Below are positions 1 to 7,559 of a stretch of DNA of 64,000 nucleotides, one piece after another. The stretch's first letter is position 1. Every line of letters starts with the position of its first letter. Position numbers and translations under genes: made by a program. The stretch covers positions 248,001 through 312,000 of the forward strand of contig NZ_QDGZ01000007.1 of assembly GCF_003076135.1 (NCBI RefSeq). Reading direction: 5' to 3'. The notes below the pieces were generated by a model. The model was not told where the DNA came from. It worked only from the letters and a program-made list of their open reading frames with translations, and did not search any database. Origin of the DNA: Nocardioides gansuensis (lineage in GTDB: Bacteria; Actinomycetota; Actinomycetes; Propionibacteriales; Nocardioidaceae).

Positions 1-217
1 CCTCCACCGCGGCGAGCGCTCCTTCGAGCGCCGTGCGCGTCGGGTTGGCGGAGCGGCTGTACTCATAGCCGCCGCGCAGGCCGCCGACGCCGTCCTGCTT
101 GTAGGTGCTCGTCGCGTAGATGGGCGGGATCACCGCGCCGGTCATCTCGTCGGGTTCGTATCCCGCGTGGATCGCACGCGTCTCGAACCCGGCCTTGAAT
201 GCATGCTCCTGGCTCAC
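1..217 (-). CDS. metB: cystathionine gamma-synthase, N-terminal part (cut by window edge)
   Basis: Only the first 72 codons are present; the gene runs off the left edge. The protein begins at a GTG and reads GFETRAIHAGYEPDEMTGAV followed by IPPIYATSTYKQ and YEYSRSANPTR. These are the N-terminal signatures of the Cys/Met-metabolism PLP enzymes; actinobacterial MetB is the closest fit. The family makes cystathionine from O-acyl homoserine and cysteine, or acts in reverse transsulfuration. The PLP lysine lies outside the window, so gamma-lyase or O-acetylhomoserine sulfhydrylase cannot be excluded. A cystathionine beta-synthase lies at 22737-24155 and a MalY-type lyase at 7560-8669. Confidence 0.85.
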   Translation of the reverse strand, partial: MSQEHAFKAGFETRAIHAGYEPDEMTGAVIPPIYATSTYKQDGVGGLRGGYEYSRSANPTRTALEGALAAVE

Positions 218-370
218 GGTGCCGACACTACTCACGCCCCATCGACAGCCCTGCCCGGCCACCGGGTTCGAGGTCGTGAACATGTCAAAACGGCCTCCTG
301 ACGCAACCAAACGCCCCTAGGCTGCGTCTGTTGAGGATGGAGGGCTCAGCACTCGGGGAGGGGCACGAAC

Positions 371-874
371 ATGCCGGTGAGGGACGACGCGCGCTACGTC
401 GAGTTCGTCGCGGCCAACCAGCAGCGGCTGCGCCGCATCGCCTACCTGATGACAGGCGACTGGCAGGTGGCCGCCGCCGCGACGCAGGAGGCACTCGTGC
501 GGGTGTACGTCGAGTGGCCGCGCGCCGTCCGCGCGGGCGCCCTCGCGACCTGCGCCCGGCAGTCGCTCGTCGCCGCGGTGGCCGAGCTCGCCCCCGCTGG
601 GACCGCTGCGCCCGCCTGGGCAGATGAGCCCGACACCGACCGTCAGGTGGTGGTCCGCGCGCTCGCCAGGCTCCCACTGGAGCAGCGGCAGTGCCTGGTG
701 CTGAGGTTCTACGACAGCCTCGCGCTCGACGACTGCGCCGCGGTGCTCGGCTGCGAGACCGCCGAGGTGCGCGCCCGCACCGCCGAGGGCCTCGTCGCCT
801 TGCGCCGGGAGCTGAGCCGCCAGGGCTTCGACGACATGCCGCTGTTCTCCCAGCAGCTGGAGGGGGTCCGATGA
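371..874 (+). CDS. SigE-family ECF RNA polymerase sigma factor
   Basis: A 167-residue sigma-70 family protein. Region 2 spans about residues 9-53 ([20 protein letters not shown]), and the region 4 helix-turn-helix lies at about 96-150 ([20 protein letters not shown], then a DDCAAVLGC recognition helix). The size and the two-region layout fit the actinobacterial SigE-type ECF group. The ATG follows a good GGGGAGG site. Its stop overlaps the start of a 61-residue membrane protein by 4 bases, so the two are translationally coupled. Its target promoter is not evident. Confidence 0.9.
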   Translation: MPVRDDARYVEFVAANQQRLRRIAYLMTGDWQVAAAATQEALVRVYVEWPRAVRAGALATCARQSLVAAVAELAPAGTAAPAWADEPDTDRQVVVRALARLPLEQRQCLVLRFYDSLALDDCAAVLGCETAEVRARTAEGLVALRRELSRQGFDDMPLFSQQLEGVR

Positions 875-1056
875 GCGAGCTGCGCGAGATCATGCTCGAC
901 GCCGCGACGCCCGACCGCGACTGGCTCGCCGACCACCACGCCCTGCTGCACGAGGGTCGCCGCCGGGTGCGCCGCCGCCGGCTGGCGATCGCGACCGCCG
1001 CCGCGGCCGCCACGGTGCTCGCCGCCGCCCTCGCCGTCGCCGTCGCCAGTCGGTGA
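871..1056 (+). CDS. small single-pass membrane protein coupled to the ECF sigma factor
   Basis: A 61-residue protein starting inside the sigma-factor stop (ATGA). It has a short soluble N-terminus ([20 protein letters not shown]), a basic stretch [10 protein letters not shown], and one Ala/Val-rich membrane helix at about 39-60, so it is probably N-in. Position and topology suggest a partner or regulator of the sigma factor. It is too short to carry a recognisable zinc anti-sigma domain (no HxxxCxxC is seen), so that role is an inference from context. Confidence 0.7.
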   Translation: MSELREIMLDAATPDRDWLADHHALLHEGRRRVRRRRLAIATAAAAATVLAAALAVAVASR

Positions 1057-1154
1057 GCCCCGGGAACGTTCCGCGTGCCCTCGGTGTTGGCACACTTGCC
1101 AGCAGGGCCGACCGAGCCGTCGGCCCACCCCACCAGCCCGTCACGGGAGTGCAC

Positions 1155-1802
1155 GTGTTCACCGACCGACTGAAGACCTCGCTGCCGACCCCCGACCAGG
1201 CCCTGCCCGGGCGTGACGCCCGCCCCTGGTCGCTGGGCACCCACGTCGTGCTGAGGACGCCGGTGGTCACCGACGACGTCCCCGAGGGGATGGAGGTCGC
1301 GATCTTCGGCCTCGGCTGCTTCTGGGGCGCGGAGGAGATCTTCTGGCAGGTGCCGGGCGTCTGGTCGACGTCGGTGGGCTACGCGGGCGGCCACACCACG
1401 CACCCGACGTACGACGAGGTCTGCAGCGGCCGCACCGGCCACACCGAGGCCGTGCGCATCGTCTTCGACCCGGCGGTCGTGTCCTACGCCGACCTGGTGA
1501 AGACGTTCTTCGAGATCCACGACCCGACGCAGGGGATGCGGCAGGGCAACGACGTGGGCACGCAGTACCGCTCGGCCATCTACTTCACCTCACCCGAGCA
1601 GGAGTCGGCCGCACGGTCCCTGACCGACATCTACGGGGCCGAGCTGGAGCGCCGGCGCCTCGGCTCGGTCACCACCGAGATCCGGCCGGCGTCGGAGGCC
1701 GGCTACTACTACGCCGAGGACGCCCACCAGCAGTACCTCGCGAAGAACCCGTTCGGCTACCGCTGCCACGCCAACACGGGCGTGAAGTTCCCCCGTGGAT
1801 AG
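1155..1802 (+). CDS. msrA: peptide-methionine (S)-S-oxide reductase MsrA
   Basis: A 215-residue protein with the catalytic GCFWG motif (Cys about 55), [20 protein letters not shown] and the C-terminal [12 protein letters not shown]. It reduces methionine-S-sulfoxide in proteins and free methionine using thioredoxin. The start chosen is GTG 1155, five bases after a GGGAG site, giving the N-terminus [20 protein letters not shown]; actinobacterial MsrA proteins typically begin like this. The frame stays open further upstream, but no earlier start has a better ribosome site. Confidence 0.93.
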   Translation: MFTDRLKTSLPTPDQALPGRDARPWSLGTHVVLRTPVVTDDVPEGMEVAIFGLGCFWGAEEIFWQVPGVWSTSVGYAGGHTTHPTYDEVCSGRTGHTEAVRIVFDPAVVSYADLVKTFFEIHDPTQGMRQGNDVGTQYRSAIYFTSPEQESAARSLTDIYGAELERRRLGSVTTEIRPASEAGYYYAEDAHQQYLAKNPFGYRCHANTGVKFPRG

Positions 1803-1890
1803 TCCTCGACGGATTGTCGGATCGGGCTGCCGCCGTTCGTGGAGCGGGTGAACGCCGACCACAAGGTCCGCACGAGCAGAAGGAGCTGTC

Positions 1891-2241
1891 ATGTCCGAGT
1901 ACCTGATCTACTTCAACCAGCAGTGGGTGGGCGACCACTCCGAGGACTGGTTCCGCGGGCGCGGACCGCTGGCGAAGGCGGTCGTGGACGAGATGAAGGA
2001 CGCCGGCGTGTACGTCTTCGCCGGCGGCCTGGAGGAGGACGGCCCCGTCTACAGCGCCGACCCGACCAGTGGCACGGTGATGATCACCGACGGACCCTTC
2101 GTCGAGACCAAGGAGTTCCTGGGCGGGTTCGCGGTGGTGGAGGTGGCCGATGAGGAGGCAGCCAAGCTGTGGGCGGGCAAGCTGGCGGAGGCGTGCGGCT
2201 GGCCCCAGGAGGTCCGCCGCTTCGGGCCGGGGCCTCAGTAA
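1891..2241 (+). CDS. YciI/YCII-related DGPF-domain protein
   Basis: A 116-residue protein containing the family signature DGPFVETKEFLGGF at residues 67-80. YCII-related proteins adopt a dimeric ferredoxin-like fold with a putative active-site pocket; in actinobacteria they often accompany ECF sigma factors. The ATG follows AGAAGGAGC. The ECF gene is about 1 kb upstream, with msrA between. The biochemical function is unknown. Confidence 0.88.
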   Translation: MSEYLIYFNQQWVGDHSEDWFRGRGPLAKAVVDEMKDAGVYVFAGGLEEDGPVYSADPTSGTVMITDGPFVETKEFLGGFAVVEVADEEAAKLWAGKLAEACGWPQEVRRFGPGPQ

Positions 2242-2264
2242 CGCCGGAGCCGGCCGGGCGCCGA

Positions 2265-2549
2265 TCACTCGGCGACGCGCAGCCTGATCGTCACCTCGTC
2301 GCCGAGCGAGAGTCCCTCGGCCTTGCGGACCTTGTCCTTGAGCGGCAGGAACCACGTGCCCTCGCGCGGGAACATCGACGTCGTGAACTCGGTGTCCCCG
2401 GCCCAGGCGGTCACCGGCACGACGCCCCAGTAGACGACCGAGGCCTTCACCTCGTCGACGGCCTCGGCCTCCTCGGGTGGCAGCGGCACGAAGTGGAAGG
2501 GAGACGGCCCCCGCCACTCGACGATCTCGCCGGTGAACTCCAGCTCCAT
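2265..2549 (-). CDS. DUF1905 domain protein
   Basis: A 94-residue protein, MELEFTGEIVEWRGPSPFHF through FPREGTWFLPLKDKVRKAEG to the end. The length and the FPRxGxWxLPLK core match DUF1905, a small beta-barrel-like domain of unknown function. It converges on the YciI gene with a 23-base gap and is divergent from the DCC-family gene. No catalytic residues are assignable. Confidence 0.85.
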   Translation of the reverse strand: MELEFTGEIVEWRGPSPFHFVPLPPEEAEAVDEVKASVVYWGVVPVTAWAGDTEFTTSMFPREGTWFLPLKDKVRKAEGLSLGDEVTIRLRVAE

Positions 2550-2590
2550 GGCCCGAGCGTATGCCGAGCCGGACCTGTCACGATGGACGC

Positions 2591-2956
2591 GTGACCGGCA
2601 CCCTCGTGTACGACGCGGACTGCGGCTTCTGCGCGCGCTGCGCCCGCTGGGCCGAGGCGCGGATGGCGGCCGGCAACCAGGTGGTGCCGTCGCACGCGCT
2701 CGAACTCCACGCTGCCGGGCTGTCCCGGGAGGACGTCGACGAGGCCGCCTGGTTCCTGCCCTCGGCGGGCACCGGACTACGCGGCCACCTCGCGATCGCG
2801 GCGGCGCTGCGTGAGTGCGGCGGGCCGTGGGCGCTGCTGGGCAGGGTCATCGGGTCGCGCCTCCTCTCGCCTCTCGCCTCGCGCGCGTACGCCGCGCTGG
2901 CGGGTCGGCGCGGCAGCCTGCCCGGGTCCGACGGGACCTGTGGGCTGGATCGATAG
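2591..2956 (+). CDS. DCC-family thiol-disulfide oxidoreductase (DUF393)
   Basis: A 121-residue protein starting at GTG 2591. The signature DADCGFCARCARW places the DxxCxxC motif at residues 8-14, as in YuxK/DUF393 thioredoxin-like proteins. The C-terminus has the usual AYAALAGRR-type helix. The longer frame from 2561 would add ten residues with no family similarity, so the GTG is preferred. The physiological substrate is unknown. Confidence 0.88.
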   Translation: MTGTLVYDADCGFCARCARWAEARMAAGNQVVPSHALELHAAGLSREDVDEAAWFLPSAGTGLRGHLAIAAALRECGGPWALLGRVIGSRLLSPLASRAYAALAGRRGSLPGSDGTCGLDR

Positions 2957-3887
2957 ACACGTCCCCTTGTCGCGAGCAACGCCGCTGCCTCCAGCCTTGT
3001 CACCCGGCGATGCCGTCGCCCTGGTCGCACCGGCGAGCTGGTGCGAGGCGCAGTGGCTTGCGGCAAGTGTCTCGACCATCGAGGGGTGGGGCTTCCAGGC
3101 TCGGGTCGGCAAGCGCGTCGAGGGGCGGCTCGGCTATCTGGCGGGGAGCGACCAGGACCGTGCCGCGGACCTCAATGACGCCCTCCGGGACCCCGAGATC
3201 AGGGCGATCGTCACGCTCAGGGGTGGGTGCGGAAGCCTGCGATTGCTGGCCGACATCGACACCGACGCGCTCCGTGCAGACCCCAAGTCGATCGTGGGCT
3301 TCAGCGACATCACCGCGATGCACAAACTCTGGGGGCACACCGGTGTCCCCTCCGTGCACGGCGGTCACGGCGGCCGCCACTCCGATGTCGTTCGGCGGCT
3401 CCTGATGCACGAGCCGACCGAGCCCGTCCAGGCCGACGCCGACCAGTTCGGCTCAGAGCTCACGACGACCGGGACCGCGACCGGGCCCCTCGTCGGCGGG
3501 AATCTCGAGATGCTGGCTCGCTGCGTCGGCATCTTGGACCGCAATCTCGACGGCCACATCCTGCTGCTGGAGATCAACAGGTCGGCGGGGCTCGGGATGG
3601 TCGACCGCGCCCTGACCCAGTTGCTGTTGTCGGGCTCGCTCGACGGCGTCCGCGGGGTGGCGGTCGGCGCACTCGAGGGGTTCGAGGGATACGTGGACCG
3701 GGGTTGGACCGTCCTCGACGTCCTGCGCGACCGGCTCGGGTTGCTCGACGTCCCGATCCTCGCGGGTCTCCCTCTGGGGCACCTCGACGATCCTGTGCCC
3801 CTCCTGCTCGGTGTCATGTCCTCGCTCGATGCGGATGCCGGGACGCTGACGGCCCACGTGCCGACGCGCACGCGCTGGCCCGCTTGA
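2940..3887 (+). CDS. S66 peptidase: LD-carboxypeptidase / MccF-like
   Basis: About 315 residues if started at GTG 2940 (overlapping the DCC gene), or 306 from TTG 2967; neither has a strong ribosome site. Family landmarks are LSPGDAVALVAPAS, RGGCGS, the nucleophile motif GFSDIT, GGNLEML with the catalytic Glu, and LGHLDDP with the catalytic His. S66 enzymes either trim tetrapeptides of recycled peptidoglycan or cleave microcin-C-like aminoacyl nucleotides (MccF immunity). Codon use is less GC-biased at third positions than in neighbours (ttgctgttg, ctcaatgac), and similar short sequences lie just before and after it (2961, 3906). Both suggest acquisition by transfer. Confidence 0.88.
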   Translation: MGWIDRHVPLSRATPLPPALSPGDAVALVAPASWCEAQWLAASVSTIEGWGFQARVGKRVEGRLGYLAGSDQDRAADLNDALRDPEIRAIVTLRGGCGSLRLLADIDTDALRADPKSIVGFSDITAMHKLWGHTGVPSVHGGHGGRHSDVVRRLLMHEPTEPVQADADQFGSELTTTGTATGPLVGGNLEMLARCVGILDRNLDGHILLLEINRSAGLGMVDRALTQLLLSGSLDGVRGVAVGALEGFEGYVDRGWTVLDVLRDRLGLLDVPILAGLPLGHLDDPVPLLLGVMSSLDADAGTLTAHVPTRTRWPA

Positions 3888-3924
3888 TGATGTCGCCCAG
3901 GGCGTGTCCCCTTGTTCGCGAAGC
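2961..3924 (+). repeat. short near-direct repeats around the S66 peptidase gene
   Basis: GTCCCCTTGTCGCGAGC at 2961-2977 recurs as GTCCCCTTGTTCGCGAAGC at 3906-3924, differing by two inserted bases. The pair brackets nearly the whole peptidase gene. The downstream copy is also the left end-like sequence of the IS5 remnant. They may mark the borders of an inserted segment or be unrelated ends of one IS family. Confidence 0.35.
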
Positions 3925-3994
3925 CATGCCCGCCCCGCGGGGAGGTTGTGGCGCTGCAGGTTGCCCCATCCGAAGCGACCGGAGCGCGTGATCC

Positions 3995-4375
3995 CTACCG
4001 GCTTGCGGTGACTTCGACTTCGAACTTGCAGTCCCGCGCGAGGCTTGCGACACCAACAGTGGCTCGCACCGGCGGATTGGTGGGGAAGATCTCGCGGAAG
4101 ATCCTCTCCATCTCAGCGAAGTCGCTGAAGTCTGTGAGGTAGCAGACGCACCGCACGACATCCTCGAGTCCGAGCCCGACGCCGGCGAGGAGCTGTTCCA
4201 CGTTGCCGAACGTGGCACGGACTTCCGCTTCGAAGTCGGCCGGATAGATTTCCGGTCGGCCTCCGACGCTTCCCACCTGGCCGGCGAGGAAGACGAGCCC
4301 GTTGGCCTCGACCACTTGGGAGTAAGAGCCCCCTCCGGGCTGCACACCTTCAATGGCGGGGATGGTCTTAGGCAT
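3995..4375 (-). CDS. RidA/YjgF family protein
   Basis: A 126-residue protein, MPKTIPAIEGVQPGGGSYSQ to VEVEVTASR. It has the family features SYSQVVEANGLVFLAGQVG, the ENVEQLL-like FGNVEQLLAGVG, and NPPVRATVGVA with the carboxylate-binding Arg. RidA proteins hydrolyse reactive enamine/imine intermediates of PLP enzymes. The methionine at 4375 is chosen because upstream residues show no family similarity. It lies between sequences resembling the ends of an IS5 element, which suggests transfer. Confidence 0.87.
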   Translation of the reverse strand: MPKTIPAIEGVQPGGGSYSQVVEANGLVFLAGQVGSVGGRPEIYPADFEAEVRATFGNVEQLLAGVGLGLEDVVRCVCYLTDFSDFAEMERIFREIFPTNPPVRATVGVASLARDCKFEVEVTASR

Positions 4376-4481
4376 TCTGTGTTCCGATCTTCTCGTGGGG
4401 GCTGGAGAGGAAAGGGTTGCAGCCAGGACAGGTGGCCGCGGAAATCCACGGGCGGTCACGGCCGTCTTGCGCGCCGTGGAT

Positions 4482-4634
4482 TCAGCGGGCCATGGGTGAC
4501 GCAAACTTGTCGAGGTCCGCCTCGACCATCTGACGATGATCACGAAGCGGACGGCCTATCTGTCCTTCCGACGACGGCATCAACGGCTCGATCCGGGCCC
4601 ACGGGGCGTCGTTCAGCACGGCAGAACGCGACAT
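4482..4634 (-). pseudogene. truncated IS5-family transposase, N-terminal fragment
   Basis: Reads MSRSAVLNDAPWARIEPLMP, then SSEGQIGRPLRDHRQMVEA, then an unrelated tail and a stop. The block DAxWARIEPLxPSSEGxxGRPxRDHRxxVE is the N-terminal (DUF4096-type) domain of IS5-family transposases, which are normally 250-290 residues. Only about 39 residues are kept and no DDE catalytic core is present, so it is a dead remnant. The 4376-4681 stretch holds nothing else beyond a short inverted repeat TCCACGG...CCGTGGA near 4445-4480. Confidence 0.7.
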
Positions 4635-4681
4635 GGGTCAATATGTCCCGGTCCACACCACGGATCTTGAGGAGACACGCC

Positions 4682-5965
4682 CTAGGTCCGTCGGTGGAAC
4701 CTGGTGCGGCCGTCGGGCGTCTGCGTCGTCGTGTACGCGGGGTCGTGGGCGCGGTGATGGTGGTGGCTGCAGTAGAGCCGGGCGTCGTCGAGGTCGGTGC
4801 GGCCGCCTCGGGACCAGGGGACGTGGTGGTGGACTTCGCACCAGGCGGCGGGGACGGTGCAGCCTTCGGCCTGGCAGGTGGCGATGCTGATGACCAGGGC
4901 GAGGCGTTGGGCCTTGGTGTGGAACCGGCGTCGGCGGCCGAGGTCGAGGACCCGGCTCTTGCCGCCCATGACGGCGGGGATGATGCCGGCCTGACAGGCC
5001 AGGCGTCTGAGCTGGTCGACGCTGATCAGGGTGCCGTCGCTGGTGGTCGCGACTCCGAGCCCAGTGCGGAGCTGTTCCTCGGTGATCGTGACGACGACGG
5101 TGGTGGCCTTGCCACCGTACTGGGGCAGGCGGGTGGGGTCGATGGCCTCGAGCAGGGCGACGAAGGCGTCGCCGTTGAGCCGTTCGGCCGGGAGGCGTTC
5201 CCCGGTCGCAGGATCGGTGAGGCCGTTGGTCAGGGAGTCGCGGCGGGGTGAGGTGTAGGCGTCGAGGTAGGTCTTGAGCCGGGCGGCGGCGAGCTCGGGG
5301 ATCCGGGCGTGGAGGTCGACCGACCCGTCGCCGCGGCGGCGCAGGGTGAGCCGGGTGGTGGCGGCGGCGCGGCGTTCGGCGGCCTCGAGGGCGCGTCGTT
5401 CGGCTTCCTCGGCGACCAGGGGCGCGACGATCGTCAGGATGCTCTCGGCGAGCCGGGCCAGGTCCCTGGGTCCGTGGAGGTCGGCGAGCTCGATGAGCTT
5501 GGCCTCCGCGCGGGCGAGCAGCTCCTCACGGTTGAGCACGGTCTCGTCGGCGCGCAGGGCTTCGTCGAGGGTCTCGAGGGCCTTGACGATCACCCGCGCC
5601 TGGCCGGTGTTGACCGAGCTGTCGGCCAGTGCGGTCTCGACCTGGCGCCACCGGGTCGCGAGGGCGGTCGCGGTGCGCAGCTGCGCGGCCGCGGTGGGCC
5701 GGTCGATCCGGGCGTGGGTGGCCAGCCAGGCGGCGATGTCGCGGCAGCCGTCTTGCTCGGCCACGTCGGCGGAGCCGGCGAGCTGCCGCAGCCAGAGGGA
5801 TTCGAGCAGGTCCCGGGCCTGGGCGAGCTCGACCAGGGCGGCCTGCTTGTCGGCGAGGGTCATGAACACCGCGTCCAGGCCGGCCACCGACTTCACCGCA
5901 GCCGTCACCTCGGCGGCGGCCCGACGGATCGGGTGCCGTTCGAGAGGTGTCTGGTGGGTGGTCAT
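4682..5965 (-). CDS. DUF222 / HNH endonuclease family protein
   Basis: A 427-residue protein starting at MTTHQTPLERHPIRRAAAEV. A helical DUF222 (13E12-type) region covers most of the length, with an HNH module near the C-terminus: CQAEGCTVPAAWCEVHHHVP, then DLDDARLYCSHHHHRAHD. Such proteins are abundant, often multicopy and variable in actinobacteria; their cellular substrate is unknown. The gene's stop sits exactly where the IS5-like remnant begins, so its natural C-terminus may have been changed. The HNH Cys and His residues are intact. Confidence 0.88.
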   Translation of the reverse strand: MTTHQTPLERHPIRRAAAEVTAAVKSVAGLDAVFMTLADKQAALVELAQARDLLESLWLRQLAGSADVAEQDGCRDIAAWLATHARIDRPTAAAQLRTATALATRWRQVETALADSSVNTGQARVIVKALETLDEALRADETVLNREELLARAEAKLIELADLHGPRDLARLAESILTIVAPLVAEEAERRALEAAERRAAATTRLTLRRRGDGSVDLHARIPELAAARLKTYLDAYTSPRRDSLTNGLTDPATGERLPAERLNGDAFVALLEAIDPTRLPQYGGKATTVVVTITEEQLRTGLGVATTSDGTLISVDQLRRLACQAGIIPAVMGGKSRVLDLGRRRRFHTKAQRLALVISIATCQAEGCTVPAAWCEVHHHVPWSRGGRTDLDDARLYCSHHHHRAHDPAYTTTQTPDGRTRFHRRT

Positions 5966-6072
5966 GCCGAGCACGCTACGAGCGGCTGGCGACACTCGAC
6001 TAGTACACCCGTTCGAACCTGTGGACAGCCCACTTCGGCGACGGCCTGTGGACATCATCTGGCCTGCGGCGT

Positions 6073-6140
6073 GGTTTCGAGACGGCGCTGGCGCGCCTCC
6101 TCAACCACCGGGGGCGTGGTGCTGGTCTCGACCAGCCGCC
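6073..6140. repeat. palindromic repeat, intergenic
   Basis: GGTTTCGAGACGGCGCTGGC followed by GCGCCTCCTCAACC forms an imperfect hairpin, then a GGTCTCGACCAGCC half-unit follows. It is nearly identical in layout to the element at 60782-60815. It lies in the divergent space between the HNH gene and the AarF-type kinase gene. Confidence 0.6.
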
Positions 6141-6193
6141 ACGCATACCCCCAAGTCCCCACGCGCCGACCATCCGACCCGGAGAATGGCCCC

Positions 6194-7525
6194 ATGACCG
6201 AGCTCCCCCGCAAGGCAGCAGCCCGCACGGCCCGGCTCGCGGCCCTCCCGCTGGGCTTCGCGGGTCGCTCGGCCGTCGGTCTGGGCAAGCGGCTGGGTGG
6301 CAAGCCGGCGGAGGCGGTGCTGCTCGAGGTGCAGCAGCGCACGGCGGAGCAGCTGTTCCGCACGCTCGGCGAGCTCAAGGGCGGTGCGATGAAGTTCGGC
6401 CAGGCGCTGAGCGTGCTCGAGGCCGCGCTGCCGGAGGACGTCGCGGCCCCGTATCGGGAACACCTGACGAGGCTGCAGGACGACGCTCCGCCGATGCCGA
6501 CGCAGACGGTCCGCGACCAGCTGACCACCCACCTCGGCGAGGACTGGCCGGAGCGGCTGGTCCACCTCCACGGCGCGCCGGCTGCCGCGGCGAGCATCGG
6601 CCAGGTGCACCGGGGCAGGTGGCACGACGGCCGCGAGGTCGCCGTGAAGGTGCAGTATCCCGGCGCCGGCGAGGCACTGATGTCCGACCTCCGGCAGCTG
6701 GCCCGGGTCGTGCGCGGAGTGGCCCCCGTCTTCCCCGGCCTCGACCTCAAGCCCCTCGTCGAGGAGCTCCAGGCCCGCGCCGCCGACGAGCTCGACTACC
6801 ACCTCGAGGCCGAGGCGCAGCGGGCGTACGCCGAGGCGTTCCGCGGCGACCCCGACATCGTCGTTCCCGACGTCGTCGAGGTCGGCGACCAGGCGCTCGT
6901 CACCGAGTGGCTGGAGTCGCCCGCCAGCCTGGCCAGCATCATCCGCACGGGCACGCAGGAGGAGCGCGACCACTACGGCGAGCTGTTCGTCCGCTTCATC
7001 TTCGCCGGCCCGGCGCGCACCGGGATGCTGCACGCCGACCCGCACCCCGGCAACTTCCGCGTCATCCCGCACGACGACGGCAGCCCCGGCCGGGTGGGGG
7101 TCCTCGACTTCGGCGCCGTCGCCCGCCTCGAGGAGCGCAACCTGCCGCAGGCGATGGGGCGCCTGATCCGCGTCGCTTCCCAGCACAGCGCCACCGAGCT
7201 GGTCGACGGGCTGCGCAACGAGGGCTTCATCAAGGAGCACGTCCGGGTGGACCCGCAGCTGGTCCTCGACTACCTCGCGCCCTTCATCGAGCCGACCCAG
7301 GTGGAGCGGTTCCGCTTCACGCGGGCGTGGATGCGCGAGCAGTTCGAGCGGATCAACGACCCCCGCAACCCGGCCTTCACGCTCGCCACCAAGCTCAACC
7401 TGCCGCCGTCCTACCTCCTCATCCACCGCACCTGGCTCGGCGGCATCGGCGTGCTCAGCCAGCTCGGGACCGAGGCGCCGTTCCGCGCGATCCTCGAGGA
7501 GTCGCTGCCCGGCTTCGCGGACTGA
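6194..7525 (+). CDS. ABC1/AarF (UbiB-like) atypical kinase
   Basis: A 443-residue protein with the family motifs: the KxGQ-like GELKGGAMKFGQALSV (about residues 67-82), AAASIGQVHRG, the nucleotide lysine in VAVKVQYPG, the catalytic-loop HADPHPGNF and the metal-binding LDFGAVARL. ABC1 kinases bind ATP and support lipid or quinone homeostasis; the substrate in actinobacteria is unknown. The ATG follows GGAGA. The frame remains open upstream through a repeat region, but the homology starts at MTELPRKAAARTARLAALPL. Confidence 0.92.
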   Translation: MTELPRKAAARTARLAALPLGFAGRSAVGLGKRLGGKPAEAVLLEVQQRTAEQLFRTLGELKGGAMKFGQALSVLEAALPEDVAAPYREHLTRLQDDAPPMPTQTVRDQLTTHLGEDWPERLVHLHGAPAAAASIGQVHRGRWHDGREVAVKVQYPGAGEALMSDLRQLARVVRGVAPVFPGLDLKPLVEELQARAADELDYHLEAEAQRAYAEAFRGDPDIVVPDVVEVGDQALVTEWLESPASLASIIRTGTQEERDHYGELFVRFIFAGPARTGMLHADPHPGNFRVIPHDDGSPGRVGVLDFGAVARLEERNLPQAMGRLIRVASQHSATELVDGLRNEGFIKEHVRVDPQLVLDYLAPFIEPTQVERFRFTRAWMREQFERINDPRNPAFTLATKLNLPPSYLLIHRTWLGGIGVLSQLGTEAPFRAILEESLPGFAD

Positions 7526-7559
7526 GTGGGCTGGACAGGCTGAGCGGTACGCCGCGGCG

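Larger units (their letters stand above)
3900..4682. mobile_element. IS5-like remnant with matching ends and a ridA-like gene inside
   Basis: GGGCGTGTCCCCT at 3900-3912 on the plus strand is matched by GGGCGTGTCTCCT reading inward on the minus strand from 4682, 12 of 13 positions identical. Inside the right end lies a truncated IS5-family transposase start (4482-4634). The 783-bp span is about the length of a small IS5 element, but most of the space is occupied by the RidA-family gene. The terminal-repeat call rests on a short match; the transposase fragment is the stronger evidence. Confidence 0.45.

Noticed and set aside
5309..7525. Very long open frame (738 codons) on the plus strand across the HNH gene and the AarF gene
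   Set aside because: The first 295 codons are antisense to the HNH gene and show GC-biased low-complexity; the real AarF start is at 6194.
7526..7559. Terminator between the convergent AarF and MalY genes
   Set aside because: Only 34 bases with no convincing stem.
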